Assembly: GCF_050948175.1 (NCBI RefSeq)
Contig: NC_135199.1
Span: 11,536,501 to 11,600,500 of the forward strand
Direction of reading: 5' to 3'
Origin: Xylocopa sonorina
Lineage: Eukaryota; Arthropoda; Insecta; Hymenoptera; Apidae
DNA: 64,000 bases
The notes beneath the pieces are model-generated. The model was not told where the DNA came from, did no database searches, and worked only from the letters and a program-made list of their open reading frames with translations. This document shows positions 10,512 to 22,600 of this stretch, one piece after another. A program made the position numbers and the translations under genes. Positions within the stretch are counted from its first letter, which is position 1. The number at the start of each line of letters is the position of its first letter.

Positions 10512-11881
10512 TTATTTGGTAACAGGCTGCGCGTTAGCTTCGAGAGCTCGTTTCTCTTCCGTCAACAACGAAACCTTCTCCTCGTACTTCTCTCGTAGAT
10601 CTCGAAACAGACAGAGCTGCGTCTCGTATTCCTTTTTCAAATCCGCGTTCAATTTAACCGCTGCGTCCATTTTGTTGATCATCGTGTTGTACCGTTCTCG
10701 TTCCTCGTTAATTCGAACTTCCATGTCGTCAACCTCCGCCTACGCCATTATATAAATATCCAATAACTCGTAAAACAATTTGTGATAGTATCGAGTGTGA
10801 GGGGGTTACCTGCAGATGCTTCACTTCCATATTGCGAATCTGCAGTAGGCTTCTGGTGAGAGACTCCACTTCCTTCAGCGAAGCCACCTGACTGTTCAAT
10901 GCGTTTATCTGTTTCTCCTGATTAGCAACTACGCGAATTCGATCTTCTAATTGCAACGAGGTCTGAATCAGTTTACCCCTCAGCTGGTCTACCATGCGAC
11001 GAAGTATGACCTCGTTACCCTCACCCTTCAGCAGGGCATCGTAAAACGATTGCAACTCGGCCAGTTTTTTCTCGGTGCTTTCTAACTTCTTTTGATAAGA
11101 GTCTCGTTCGTCAGACGCTTTCTGGAAACGAAAAAGGTAACTGGTCGTTCGGAAAATTTCATTTGATTTAGTTCCTTTTGTATAACTAACATAATTCGAA
11201 CGAATATACGTTTCGAAGACTGATACTTCTGAAGTTGCGGTTCTGACATTGGTCAATCTTACCTGAACTTCCTCTTTTAACTTCGATAACGTATGATCGC
11301 TCTCGTTCTGATTATTCTCTGCAAGTGATTTGTCGTTTTTTGATGGAGTTTGTTCGAGTACAGGAGTACTAGTTGCGATTCCCTCATTCAATTTTTGAGT
11401 AACAGCGTTTTCGTCTCGCCTCGGGACTAAGCAAGTATCACCTGCACCTATGGACGTTTGTTGTTCAATTTCCGGGACGTTTGGCTACGGAAAAATTGGA
11501 AATTTTATGGAACTGTATATATCTCTTCATAAGTATTTAACTTACAGATTGTCCATTTTCCTTTACTTCTGTAATTACACTGTCCTCCTGTTTTTCTGAT
11601 TGCTGAGTCGCAGCTTCGATCGCGTTTACGTCCTTTGTAATTTCAGCGACAGTCGTGTTTATTTCTTTCGTCGGTATCTCAATGGTTTCGTCTCGCGTAC
11701 ATTGCGAAATCTTACACTCGGTGTCTTGCACGGGTACGTTCTCATTTTCGATCGAGGCGACTGGATTTTCGGTACCATTCGTGGATACGTTTATCGCATT
11801 GTCATCTTGATTGCACTTCGAAGTTTCCGAGGGATTACAGTTTGGATCGCTGGCTGATTTTAGTGTCTCGTTCTCTGACAT
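10512..11881 (-). CDS. Coiled-coil protein of unknown function
   Basis: Four coding exons: 11546-11881, 11263-11484, 10810-11121 and 10512-10739, all phase 0, giving 365 residues. I chose the ATG at 11881 (MSENETLK...) because an acceptor (CTTGCAG) lies six bases upstream, so the longer Met reading crosses an intron and a 5' UTR intron is likely. Residues 1-185 are acidic, low in structure and rich in Asn, Glu, Thr and Ser. Residues ~186-362 are a long, almost continuous coiled coil with heptads (ERDSYQKKLESTEKKLAELQ, later EVRINEERERYNTMINKM). There is no signal peptide or membrane segment. I do not recognise the family. The layout suggests a scaffold or tether. It ends about 260 bp upstream of the tRNA gene. 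Confidence 0.85.
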
Positions 11882-13300
11882 TTTTATCTGCAAGAAATGT
11901 CACTTTTATACATGTATCGCACGGAACAATGGAAAAACGCATTTGTTCTTTGGATATTTTCACTGTGTTCGTTGTCATCTAGCTGGACAAATGATTTACA
12001 ATTCCTGAACGCAAAATAATTTACTTCGTATTCGTTTGATTGAATTTTTACTTAAATCTGATAGTTGAGCTTTAATTTATAACTCCAGATCGCGAGTTTC
12101 ATGGTGAGGTCAATTTTTAATTACCGATAACTTGGAAAACAATGGAACGCTTCTTAAAATGCGATGCCCTTTTGGAATAAGAAATTTCCTGTCACACAAA
12201 ACGACTGGATATCGAAGACTAACGAAAAGTCTGATGTATTTTTGGACATTCTCGGTTGATTCTATTTTAAACTATCGTAAACGTGCGCCAGTCTAACGCT
12301 CAACAAACTGGAAGTTGTATTGCATTTAATTCGAGTGTATATAGATGACAGAACAATTGTCATTGGCCATTCGTTCGAATTATAAATATGTTATCGATTA
12401 TAGAATCACTAATGACTTACGATATGTTCGTCCTATACTTTGTTTCATTTTGAAATATCACGCAATGTGGGCTCGGAATTGATGCATTACTCGTGTGATA
12501 AAATTCAAACTCAATTATGTAACGCATTGGAACGTAACGATTCGGTAAAATGCTGACAAAAAATATTTTGAATTCTAAATGAGAAATAATTTATTTCACG
12601 AAATTATTAAGTACATCTTCGCTCTTATATAATCGGGAGAAAAAGTGTTAATTTACACTACGGTCCATTAACGTAGTTACATTCACCACAGTATCGTGCT
12701 TGGGGTATCATCTTTTTCCTCGGCAGCGCAAGTATTTGATACGAATTTTATGGTAAATATGGAAAAATATGTTTATTCTTATAATTAGAAGTAGCTTTTC
12801 TACAAACGGGTTACATTATTCTGAATTGTTACGCGTGTGTTAAGTGAACGTGCACGAGTACCGAATACATAACCTCATTCGTATCATATATTATTTTACA
12901 TATATCTTGCCCCATGCTTTATGTACATACACGTGAACGTATTCTTTTTACGCAATACGATTATAGATCCATGCCAAGTATAAAGAAAGGGTTAGAAGAA
13001 TATTACTATCAGTAATATTTGCCGAAAGAATCAAAGTTGAAGGTTACTTTTTCTGAAGCCTCTTTCATATATGTTGTACTGAAATAAAAAGTTTAGTAGA
13101 AGCAATTATCATGGCATATTAAACGTGTTGTTCCTACTTATTTATTATAATTAGTGGCGCTGTATGTATTACATGTGTATGAAGATAAAGAGACGGGTAT
13201 TAACATTTCCAGTAGTGATTAAAAATCTTTGAGTAATTCAATGGGATATTTGACGTGGTCACGAGCTCTGTAACCTTTGTTTTAGCGTATTAATTGAGGA
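11882..13300. other. Intergenic, AT-rich
   Basis: This stretch holds the 5' UTR intron of the coiled-coil gene at its left end and the Tim17 promoter at its right end. In between I see no ORF, tRNA or repeat worth reporting. Confidence 0.6.
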
Positions 13301-13789
13301 ATGGAAGAATATGCAAGAGAACCATGCCCATGGCGTATAATAGATGACTGTGGTGGTGCGTTCACCATGGGTGCAATTGGTGGGGCAGTATTTCAAAGTA
13401 TTAAAGGTTTTCGTAATGCACCCAGTGGTATAAACAAAAGGCTTATGGGTAGTCTTACGGCTATGAAACAAAGGTCCCCAATTATTGCTGGAAACTTTGC
13501 GTTATGGGGTGGTATGTTCTCCACGATAGACTGCTCATTGATTCACCTGAGGAAAAAGGAAGATCCATGGAATTCTATTATCAGTGGAGCAGCTACCGGT
13601 GGAATATTAGCAGCAAGAAATGGTTTACCAGCCATGGCTGGTAGTGCAATTATCGGAGGAGTGTTGTTGGCTTTAATAGAAGGTGTAGGAATATTTTTCA
13701 CCCGCCTTTCGGCGGAACAATTCAAACCACCGACATTCACAGAAGATCCAGACCATTTAAAACAAGCATCGCAGGGCTATCCATCGTAA
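13301..13789 (+). CDS. Tim17: Mitochondrial import translocase subunit Tim17
   Basis: The product is 162 residues from a single uninterrupted exon. It opens with the family signature (EEYAREPCPWRIIDDCGGAF), followed by MGAIGG and FQSIKGFRNAP. Four hydrophobic helices follow the Tim17/Tim22/Tim23 pattern, with Gly-rich packing motifs such as GGMFSTIDC. Cys9 and Cys78 occupy the positions of the disulfide pair known in yeast Tim17 (10 and 77). Length is close to animal Tim17 proteins (about 165-175). Tim17 is a core channel component of the inner-membrane TIM23 complex that imports presequence proteins into the matrix. An AATAAA overlaps 13797-13802, only eight bases after the stop. The gene is tail-to-tail with the SNAPC5-like gene. 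No coding introns, unlike its neighbours, so a retrocopy origin is conceivable, but the ORF is intact. Confidence 0.96.
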   Translation: MEEYAREPCPWRIIDDCGGAFTMGAIGGAVFQSIKGFRNAPSGINKRLMGSLTAMKQRSPIIAGNFALWGGMFSTIDCSLIHLRKKEDPWNSIISGAATGGILAARNGLPAMAGSAIIGGVLLALIEGVGIFFTRLSAEQFKPPTFTEDPDHLKQASQGYPS

Positions 13790-14160
13790 AACGTATAATA
13801 AATACTTAGACACATTTCGAATTAAACTCAACTAATTAAGTACAAACGTTTCATAATCTTATGAGACGATAGTAGTTGAAACTGTCACATTTGCCAGTAC
13901 ATAAAATTTGTATAGACAATTCAATTCTCTTGATTTAAGAAATAATAATAGTTTGGTTTTTATTTAATGCTGTTTATCCACTTTTATTGAATTGTTGATA
14001 AAATGCAAAGCTTAATATGAACATATTAGTAATTTATAAATAAGAAATATATATTTATAAGACGAATTGACAACACAATTTTTAGTCGTATTGTTTATAT
14101 ATACAATAAGTTATCAGAATGAATCTTAACAATAGTATGTATTATAAAAAAATGCATAAT

Positions 14161-14166
14161 TTTATT
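14161..14166 (-). terminator. Candidate polyadenylation signal of the SNAPC5-like gene
   Basis: AATAAA on the minus strand, about 240 bp after the stop codon at 14404, in the AT-rich gap between two convergent genes. Confidence 0.35.
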
Positions 14167-14403
14167 AGTTTCTTAAGAATAGGAATACGGCGATGCAAAT
14201 ATGTGTTAATTACCTTCCAGTTCCAACGTTTATGTTTGTTTCTTTTTTAATACCAGCATGGCATAGTAGTATAATGATGAGTTAGATCGCTAAATATGTC
14301 AGTTCCTTATTGAGAGAAGGAAACCTGAATATAGAAATTGTAACATAATTTACACATGTATACAAAACTATATTCTCTTTCTTACTTTACAAGTTTACTT
14401 AAT

Positions 14404-14814
14404 CTAAGCATCGTCTTCATCTTCAATTTCTTCATCGAAATATTTCAAAGCTGAGGCTACAGATAAGTCCAAAGATTTATTCGTGGATTCTAGTTGATCA
14501 TCATTTGTTGACTTGTGTGGAGAGACGTTATCTCTTGCACCTTTTAATGATTTGTTCATTATTCCTAATAAATGAAGTTGTTCCACCTAAATATTTTAGG
14601 TATTACATAAGGTATTTCTTAATACTGATACAAATGAGAAATGAATTGTAAATATAATATTTACCTGTAGCCTGTGAACTTGATCATCAATTTTTGCCAA
14701 CATTTTCTGAAGAAGTTCCTTTTCCTCTTTCAAATCTCTTTGAAAAGCAAGCAACTCGTTGGCGCTTAGCTTTAAATTGTAATTTTCTACATCATTTTCA
14801 TCAATCTCTGCCAT
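14404..14814 (-). CDS. SNAPC5-like subunit of the snRNA-activating protein complex
   Basis: Two exons, 14665-14814 and 14404-14586, joined in phase 0 across a 78-bp intron, give 110 residues (human SNAPC5 has about 98). The core is one amphipathic helix: LKEEKELLQKMLAKIDDQV, then HRLQVEQLHLLGIM. This matches the spacing of the SNAPC5 helix, where EE-LL-----I-DQ--RL-VE-L-L is conserved. The protein ends in an acidic tail (DEEIEDEDDA), also typical of SNAPC5. SNAPC binds the proximal sequence element of snRNA genes and supports polymerase II and III transcription. The identity rests on a short motif, so another small coiled-coil protein is possible. The gene is tail-to-tail with Tim17. Confidence 0.72.
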
Positions 14815-16623
14815 TTCTTTTAACTATACTTTTGACATTCTTCATTTAACCATATTTGTTTTCGTTCGATATATTTTATACTCCAAGTGTTGTCGTGTGT
14901 GATGTTTAAATTTTATATTTAATTTTTCCGTATGTACGTATTTCGTTTCAAACGATAATTTGCGAAATATGTGATTATGAGTTTTTATAGAATATTAACT
15001 TGATGCGTCGATAAAAATTGACTTTACGCAATTTGTAACTTGGTACATACTTGAAGGCTGCAGTTATTGGTACAGGTTGCAGTGCTGCCAACCGTACGTG
15101 CTCGATATTTCTACATTTAGAAGGTTTAGCAGCCTGCATTTCAAATTTAAAATCTTGTGTGACCGAGTGTCGAGTGTGGGAGGATTGTCGTGTGTATAGA
15201 AATTAAATTTTAGTCTTCAGTGTTGAATAAGTTATAGGGCATATCGTTATAATTACGTAAATCATTTTATTTCGGAATTCCAATGGATTTTATAAGTTTT
15301 CTTTCTCGCAGAGTATTAATAGTTTATACTTTCTACAGAATTCTAAGTAACGCTACAGAATAATCAGAATTTATTCTATCTGAATTTATTTAGGTACAGA
15401 ATTTCTTAATGGATCACAATATAATCTATGTGACTATACGATTACATTAACTTTCAAGTAGTCAAATTAAGTTAAATAGAGTCAATGCGAATCTTGCAGC
15501 CATTTTGAAATTAGAGTTCATTATACAGTGCTAGTTTTTATTTATACATATCGATTGTAGCTGTGATATTTTTGCAACAATTAAGTTCCTTTCCATATAT
15601 CTTTTAATACTTTGATAATGTCTTAGGGAGCTAGTACAGGTTACGATATATTTGACGATGATTCATTTAATTAGTGACTCGAAATAGTTCGATTGATTTA
15701 AGGCCCATCACTAATCGTATGACTCGTTAAACAAATTATAACGTGTTTTGATCTTGTTACTGTATAATGATAAACGTTGTCTTGGAACACAAGATTTGCA
15801 TTAGACCTTATGTACATATACATACAGAAAATATTCAAATTGGGAGCACAACTACTGTTATCATGCCATCATTATAGAATAGTTACATCGTACTAGGGCA
15901 CTATTACATTCATGCAGTTCATCCTTATTATTTTTCCCAATAGTTAATGATTTGCTGGAATCTTTTTTTCTCGATGCTTGAATCTGTTGATATTGGAGTG
16001 TTTGATAATAAATAAGAAGGTAGTGAGTATAAAATGTAATCAAAGGAACAGTAAAATAATAAGGGAATGATAACATCAAACAATAATTGTCCTCGCCAAA
16101 AAGAAGCTTGATTTCTCGTTGTAATTAACAAGCATTCAAAGTATTTTAACAGTTTTTTTACATAATATTCTCGATCAACCTCTCTCTCATTGGTATTTAT
16201 AATTACATCTATAAATATCATACCATTTACACAAACTGAGGTATATGGTAAACTTTCGGGAATGAATTTTGGAATTAATCCGACAGATTAAATCCCATTC
16301 GCGTACCCAAATTAAACAAAAATAAATAGTTCGCATAACTGGTACATACGTTGTTCAATTTCTATTCTATACTCGGTTAATTTTTATCATTTCCAAGATC
16401 GTCAATAGATTGTATCATATATTGTTACAGTGATTTCGTTTCGATAGAATTGGATCTTTTTTTACACGCTTTCGAAATCCTACTTCCCGTCGTCGCTGCA
16501 GCAAGGAAACCAATTTCAATTCAAGTTACGCGGTTCAAAATAAGGTATTTCCGTTCTCGTCGGTTACCAGTCGTCGTTAAGCCGTAAACCATAAAGACGT
16601 TCGTTGCTGCAGCAGGAAACCCG
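14815..16623. other. Intergenic plus probable labial 3' UTR, AT-rich
   Basis: The left part is the promoter side of the SNAPC5-like gene. The right part should contain the labial 3' UTR; an AATAAA on the minus strand at 15537-15542 could end it. A 97-codon minus-strand ORF at 15928-16221 (start MIFIDVIINTNEREVDREYY) has no recognisable domain and is probably chance in AT-rich DNA. Nothing else stands out. Confidence 0.45.
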
Positions 16624-19600
16624 TCAATCTTTCGTGGACGTGGGTGGTGATTCTCGACTATTGTCGCTGGTGAAATTCGATAAACCGAGACCACTGGTTT
16701 CGTGACTCGAAGAACTCGTTGGTGAGTTGCTGGAACTCCTGGCGCCGCTTAGAGGCGTGACAGTCGTATTCTCAGTCGGTATTAATCCTTCCTTCATCCT
16801 CTTCTTCTGCTTCATTCTCCTATTTTGGAACCATATTTTCACTTGCGTCTCGTTCAGTTGCAACGCAGACGCGATTTCGATGCGCCTCGCTCTGGTCAGG
16901 TACTTATTAAAGTGGAATTCTTTCTCGAGTTCCGTAAGTTGCTTGTTCGTGAAGTTAGTTCGTCCGGTATTGTTGAAACTACCTGCGATACCAACTAATG
17001 GCCCACCGGTTAGGCAGTTTACAGGGCCGTTAGCCGCAGTCGCGTACGGGGATGCGCTTCCTCCTCCTACTGTACCACCGCCATATTCTCCCACACTTGG
17101 ATTTGTCTTTACTGCTGCAACAGATTTGAAGTTTTTCTTCCTTTATTTCAAATCTATACGAACATGTACATATTTAAAATTGTTTTAGCATTTATACTAA
17201 ATATTACTTTTCTAAATTATAAGCAAACCCAAATCACAGACAGATCATCCCCTTAGTTTGGGAATTCTAGCAATTAAGAAGAAGTCACGCTACTTTGTAC
17301 GATTTAAGGGGACACATATTTGACTCATGTTCTTTTCCATCTTAATTACAGGCGTCAATGCCCCTCGTACGTGTCCGACGCGTCCACCAAAGAATTAAGC
17401 TTAACTTCGGTCCACCGAGTGACAGCCGTTTGTTGTCCAACACAGCTGGTCAGTGTCCTAAGGAGTAAACCTGCCCACCCTCTTCGGAGGACCGATAGGG
17501 TTAAGCCCTAAATCTGGATCAAATTGCATCAGCTGTTGCCGAACGTCAAGGGTAAGTCGTTACGTCATTTTATTTAACTCGTATTTGCCAATCGACCACT
17601 CGACGATGGTCACTCTGGCAACGTTCTTGAACCAGATCACGTTACCCGTCCATTGGTTATCAGATCCTCGAAATTATTGGCTATATGAAATTATTTTTAA
17701 GTGTTTGCCAATTTGTGGCGTAAAGAATTAACGCGCAAATGCAACGGAATAACTTGCAGAGGGTATTCGGTTCCGATCAACAAAAAAAGAGAAAAGAAAA
17801 GAGGCAGCGTCGGTTACGCATTATGGAAATTAGATTGTTATTTAGTCTAGCGGCATGTGGAAGTCAATTTACTTAATGGTAGAGGGTGGACGAAACTGTC
17901 AAGCCACCGCCTTAGAGCCACATCTTTCTTTTTCACCCGTGTTTGCCTGTATTGCTCCATTCCCCTCCTACCGTTCCCTTTTCTTTTATATATATATATA
18001 CCTTAATCTTTATACGGAAGATACGAAAATCAAGAGCTACGTATTTCAACCGAGTAATTCTATCGAGACTTTATCCCACGGATGTTTTCGAATAGACTGA
18101 AAACATCCGTCACTTAAAACGGAACGTGCCTGGAACTTGGCCTGGCGGCCATTAAGCTCACGCATCTTCAGCCAGTATAATCGAGTTGGACAAGTTCTAT
18201 TAGTCCAGGAGCCGGCGTGGTACAATGAATGAAATGTTTTCCGTTTTCGCGACTCATTCATCAATTTAGCACCTTAACGGCGGGACAGAGCGCGCTGCCG
18301 TTGATTTTCTCGACGCCAGGCCAACGAACGTCTCCATACGTCAGCCATCATTAGCAGTGGCGTTGGAGTTTTCCCTCGAACTCTGGACGTAGCTTTTTAG
18401 AAAATGCGCGATTTTAACGTTAAATGAAATTACGCGTTCCCTCGTTAACGTTGATGAATGAATATAAAAGGCACGAAAAATTGTCATACATGTACAATAC
18501 AGATTCTGTGAGAACAAAACGGAAGTCTCTTCGACTCACTTTCAGCGCTCTGAAAAATCTGCGAAGCAAGGCTCGCGGCACCGTACAAACTAGAAGCAAG
18601 ACATCTCGTAATCCGCATTACTGTCCGACGAGTAATCGATAAAATTGCTGTACGCCGTGTACCGTTCGATCCTCGCAATGGCGATCGCCCGTCTACGTTC
18701 GATTTCGTTCCTTCGGATGCTCGACGGAAACGCTCGCTCGAGCGTGATGCGCGGATCACTTTCGATTAAGCGTTACCACCGTGTACGGGTAATTACAACT
18801 TCCACCGGCGGCTGGACGTTAATATAATAGCGCCGATTAAAATTATTAGCGTCGTTTAGCGATGCAAATCTTGGAGCGCCGTGACCGTATTGCCTCTCCG
18901 CGTAACGCTAATAACAATTCCTTCGGTGTTCCACGGCCCGATACCATCGTTCTCTTTCTTCGTTTCTCTCTTCTTTTTTCTACCCTATTTCTTCTCTTTT
19001 TACGGAGGAATGCTTTCGTTAGCTTTCTAACGGGCGCAATTAGTTATTGCGGCTGGTAGCTAGAGAGTACGTATTTGCATTTAGAAAGAAGTTTCGAGTA
19101 CGTTGCGTGCGCCGGTCGTTGGATCATTCTCGATAATGTACCGATTTGGTTAATGCTGGAGAAGAATGCTTTTAAGATCCCTGCAGATACGATGATCATT
19201 CGAGCTTGTTAGATCGGAGTCTGATGGTTGCTTTGGCAAGTAATTCATGATCGTTCGATTTCATTTCGCAATTAAACGGAACGGTCGATAGGGAATCTCG
19301 ACGGGTGCAAAGTGAAAGCTCGAAGGGCTTACTTGTCGCGGAAACAAATGAGAACGGGGCGAAGGGCGAAGGGTTGCAGGCAGCCAAGGAATAGACCGAT
19401 TGGCACGGGTTAAACACCGTAATTGGTCTTTGGAGTAAGGGTAACCTTTGCGATGTTAATTATTTTTCACCGCGACTGGTATATCACGAACCTCAGATAA
19501 TCCTGCAGATAATTCTCCAAACGATCGAGTCATGTTCCGGAAATTTTTCAATCCCCTCGAACAGAAAAGCAGAATTTCCTTCGAGCAGAATTTTCGACAT

Positions 19601-22600
19601 GCAACTTCCTTTCCTTTGTAACGAACTTGCAGAGAACGAAATTTCTTCAGCGACAATAAAGTTCCCTCGACGCTTCCTCTCGGCAATTTCTTCCCTCGAT
19701 AACCCCCAACGCAAGCGTGGCGAACCGGGCGAAAGTTATTAGAAGAACGACGAATTATCGTATCCCTGGGTCCGCGGAACGCCAATCGACCAAGCGCACT
19801 TAAGCTCGAACGCGAGCGTAATTCTGGCACGCCCGCGCGAGCCCAACGACACTTGAACGAAGTCGCTCGTGCGCGTATACAACACGAACGAAACACACAC
19901 AGGTAAACGGTTGGCCGCGGTTTCGAGGCATGCATGCCAGTCAGGCTTCGTTCAAAGGCCCCCGATTAAATCTCACCTGGCTTAATATTATTATTTTACG
20001 TGGCGCCTGCGAGTGAAAACGAGCGGCCGACGGGGGGCGGCGAGGAAATTGGAACGAGGGAGAAGAGGGTGGTGTTGGATAAAAGCAAATGGAACAGTGG
20101 CGGGAAATGCCGTGAACGATCTTTGTACCGTCGATGGAACGGTAATTTCAGTTATTTAGCCTCTCCTCGGACGTCCTGGCTGTTCGTGAGTAGAAACTGT
20201 TCCGACTGTGCCTCTCGAAGTCCGCTGTTCGAGGAGGAGTGTAATTGCTAAACTCGCTTTCGCAGCCGAAGAATTATGCGAGCTTCTCTAATTTTCGTCG
20301 TGCAGTCGGTGTGGTTCGTTTAGCGTAGAAGTTATTGCACCGTGGCTTGTTACGCGACTGCTTGCATATATTTATATAGGATAGATATGCAAAGGAGTAT
20401 AAAATATTTACGTGTACCCGTCGGGTATGCAAGAAAGTACAAGATATCCAAAGTACACGCTGAGTGTGCTCCAGCCTCTTATTCATGGGCGATATCATTT
20501 TGAATATGTAGATTCGACTGATCTCACTGCGTGAACCGTCCGTGATTCGCTTTTGCTTCGACAGTTCCTACGCGCGCGGTGGATACCCGCGAGACGTGGC
20601 GAAAAAACGAGAAAACCGAATCGAAAGTGAAACTGGAGAAGGCCCTGCGAAAACATTAATCTGGCCTAGAGTTCCTGTTCTCGATCCGGTTCTCGGAGGA
20701 TGCGCGCTTATTAATCAGAGAATTTCAATTTATGCGCCGATGGGAAAAATATCGCCACGTTATGCGCGTAAACTCGTTTGATACCGATATGAAATAATTA
20801 TGTCTCTAATATCGCGATATGTCGTGCAAGGGGAGTTGAACGATGAGTGCGAGGAGAGGACTCTGGCTGCCTCCAGGGTAATTTCGTTGAACCTCTCTCG
20901 TAGATGAATTCTACGAGTCAACCCTCTTCCTTCAGAGTCAAGCCTCTTTCTTCAATCGATATTAGAACGTTTCTAAGTACCATTATACGATACAGGTATT
21001 CCACAGGAGTTTCAAGAGATTCGTGCAAACATTTTGTCGTTGACTGTACAAGTACATCGTACAATGATATCGTCGAAAGGGTTGTTAAATATCACACCCC
21101 TTATTAATGTACCTTTATCTAATTGAATTCAGTTAACCGCGCGATAATGCGATCAGCAATTGGACGGAAGCTTCTTCGAGGGCCTCGATAAAATCGTAAG
21201 ACGGTAATCCGTTGATCACACGGGATCATCTGGCCTTGCGGCCACCGAACCGACCCCCTTTTAGACGGGCATTACGCAATTCAAATATTATTCAAAGGCT
21301 AAAAGCCAGGGGGGCAGGGCGCAGATGACGTAAAAGGGGGCCAAAGGGAGCGAAGTGTGTGCGAGCCACCGGGTATTATGTTACCGGAAAGATGGACCTC
21401 GATAGGGGCACCAATTTCCTTCCTCTTCCGATTTTCTTCGTTGTCAACGACTCTGTTTTCTGTGCGAAGTTCCACGGGAGATTAAAAATCAAACGATTCG
21501 CGTTGGTTGCGAAATTGGAACCTTGTAATATCGATGCATATATAGCTACCACACAGCGATAACAGAGGTCATATTTTTTCAGTATTCTAACAGTACCATC
21601 GACGCTAGTACCAATCTCTTATTTAATTACGCGAAGAAACGATGATTCGAATTTCCCGTCCATGATCCAGTTTCCACAGCATCATCTCGGTGCTTACCAT
21701 TATGTGAAACTTTATTGAGCCACCTGAACAGGATACCCCGGCTGTGAAAAAAGTCCACGGATTCGTCAGGATCCAGCTGTATTTGAACCTATCTGATTTC
21801 CACATCCGATTATACGGTACAACGCCATTCCGTGCCTCCTACCAGATGAATATTTAATATCTACCCTCGGACGACTAAATCTTCCTCTGTGCTGGACGAT
21901 CACTGCGACCATCTAATCATTTCCTAAACTGCTTCGCGAAAAATAAACGCAGAGAACGTCACCTCTTTGAATCAGCCTGCCGGCAACAAAAATAGAGTCA
22001 TTAAAATGTGCAACTATTAAACGACCGGCACACAGTAGCCATTAACCAGATAGTACACATCTCGCCGCTGTTTAACGTCCCATAATAACTCGTCTAATTT
22101 ATAACCTTCAACCATCCCGCGGTCTAACGCGCCGCCTTCAGCTGGAACGCGAAACCATAATGGATACCATAAAACGTACTCGTCCGTTTTTTCATTTTCC
22201 CCGGGGTTTTCTTTCTTCGGTTTTCAGCGAACGATTCGCGGCGGTCGTATCGGCCGTTTTGCCAATAAACGCGGAGTTTGTTGCGCGGAAGGCACTCGCG
22301 GACTCGCGGTCCGTTCGTCGGTAGGCCGTAACGAGGCTCGTTGAATGGCAATAAGGGATATCGAGACGTTTAACGAGCCTCGTAAAATCGTTATTGTTGC
22401 TCGAACGGTATCAATAGCGCGATCGCGTTTTACTGGTGAACGCGTGCCCCCGTAGCCTGCGCTTTCTCGCGAGTAGCCCGCGGAAATGGGCTCGACTTCC
22501 ACTGCCCCCGTGTCCGACCGTGCAAATATTTTCTCACGATTGCACGATAAGGGGAACCACCGCTATTTTAGATCACGGATAGCGAATGGTTCTTAGTTTC

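Noticed and set aside
16540..16626. Possible readthrough of the labial stop (TGA followed by C, then 19 open codons)
   Set aside because: The TGA-C context is leaky, but 19 open codons is expected often by chance and the codons show no bias. Weak compared with the pb case.
16624..17094. Calling this homeobox zerknuellt because of its place near pb
   Set aside because: The homeodomain sequence (NNTGRTNFTNKQLTEL, EIASALQLNETQVKIW) is labial class, and the matching YKWM exon lies at 30.2 kb in the right phase.
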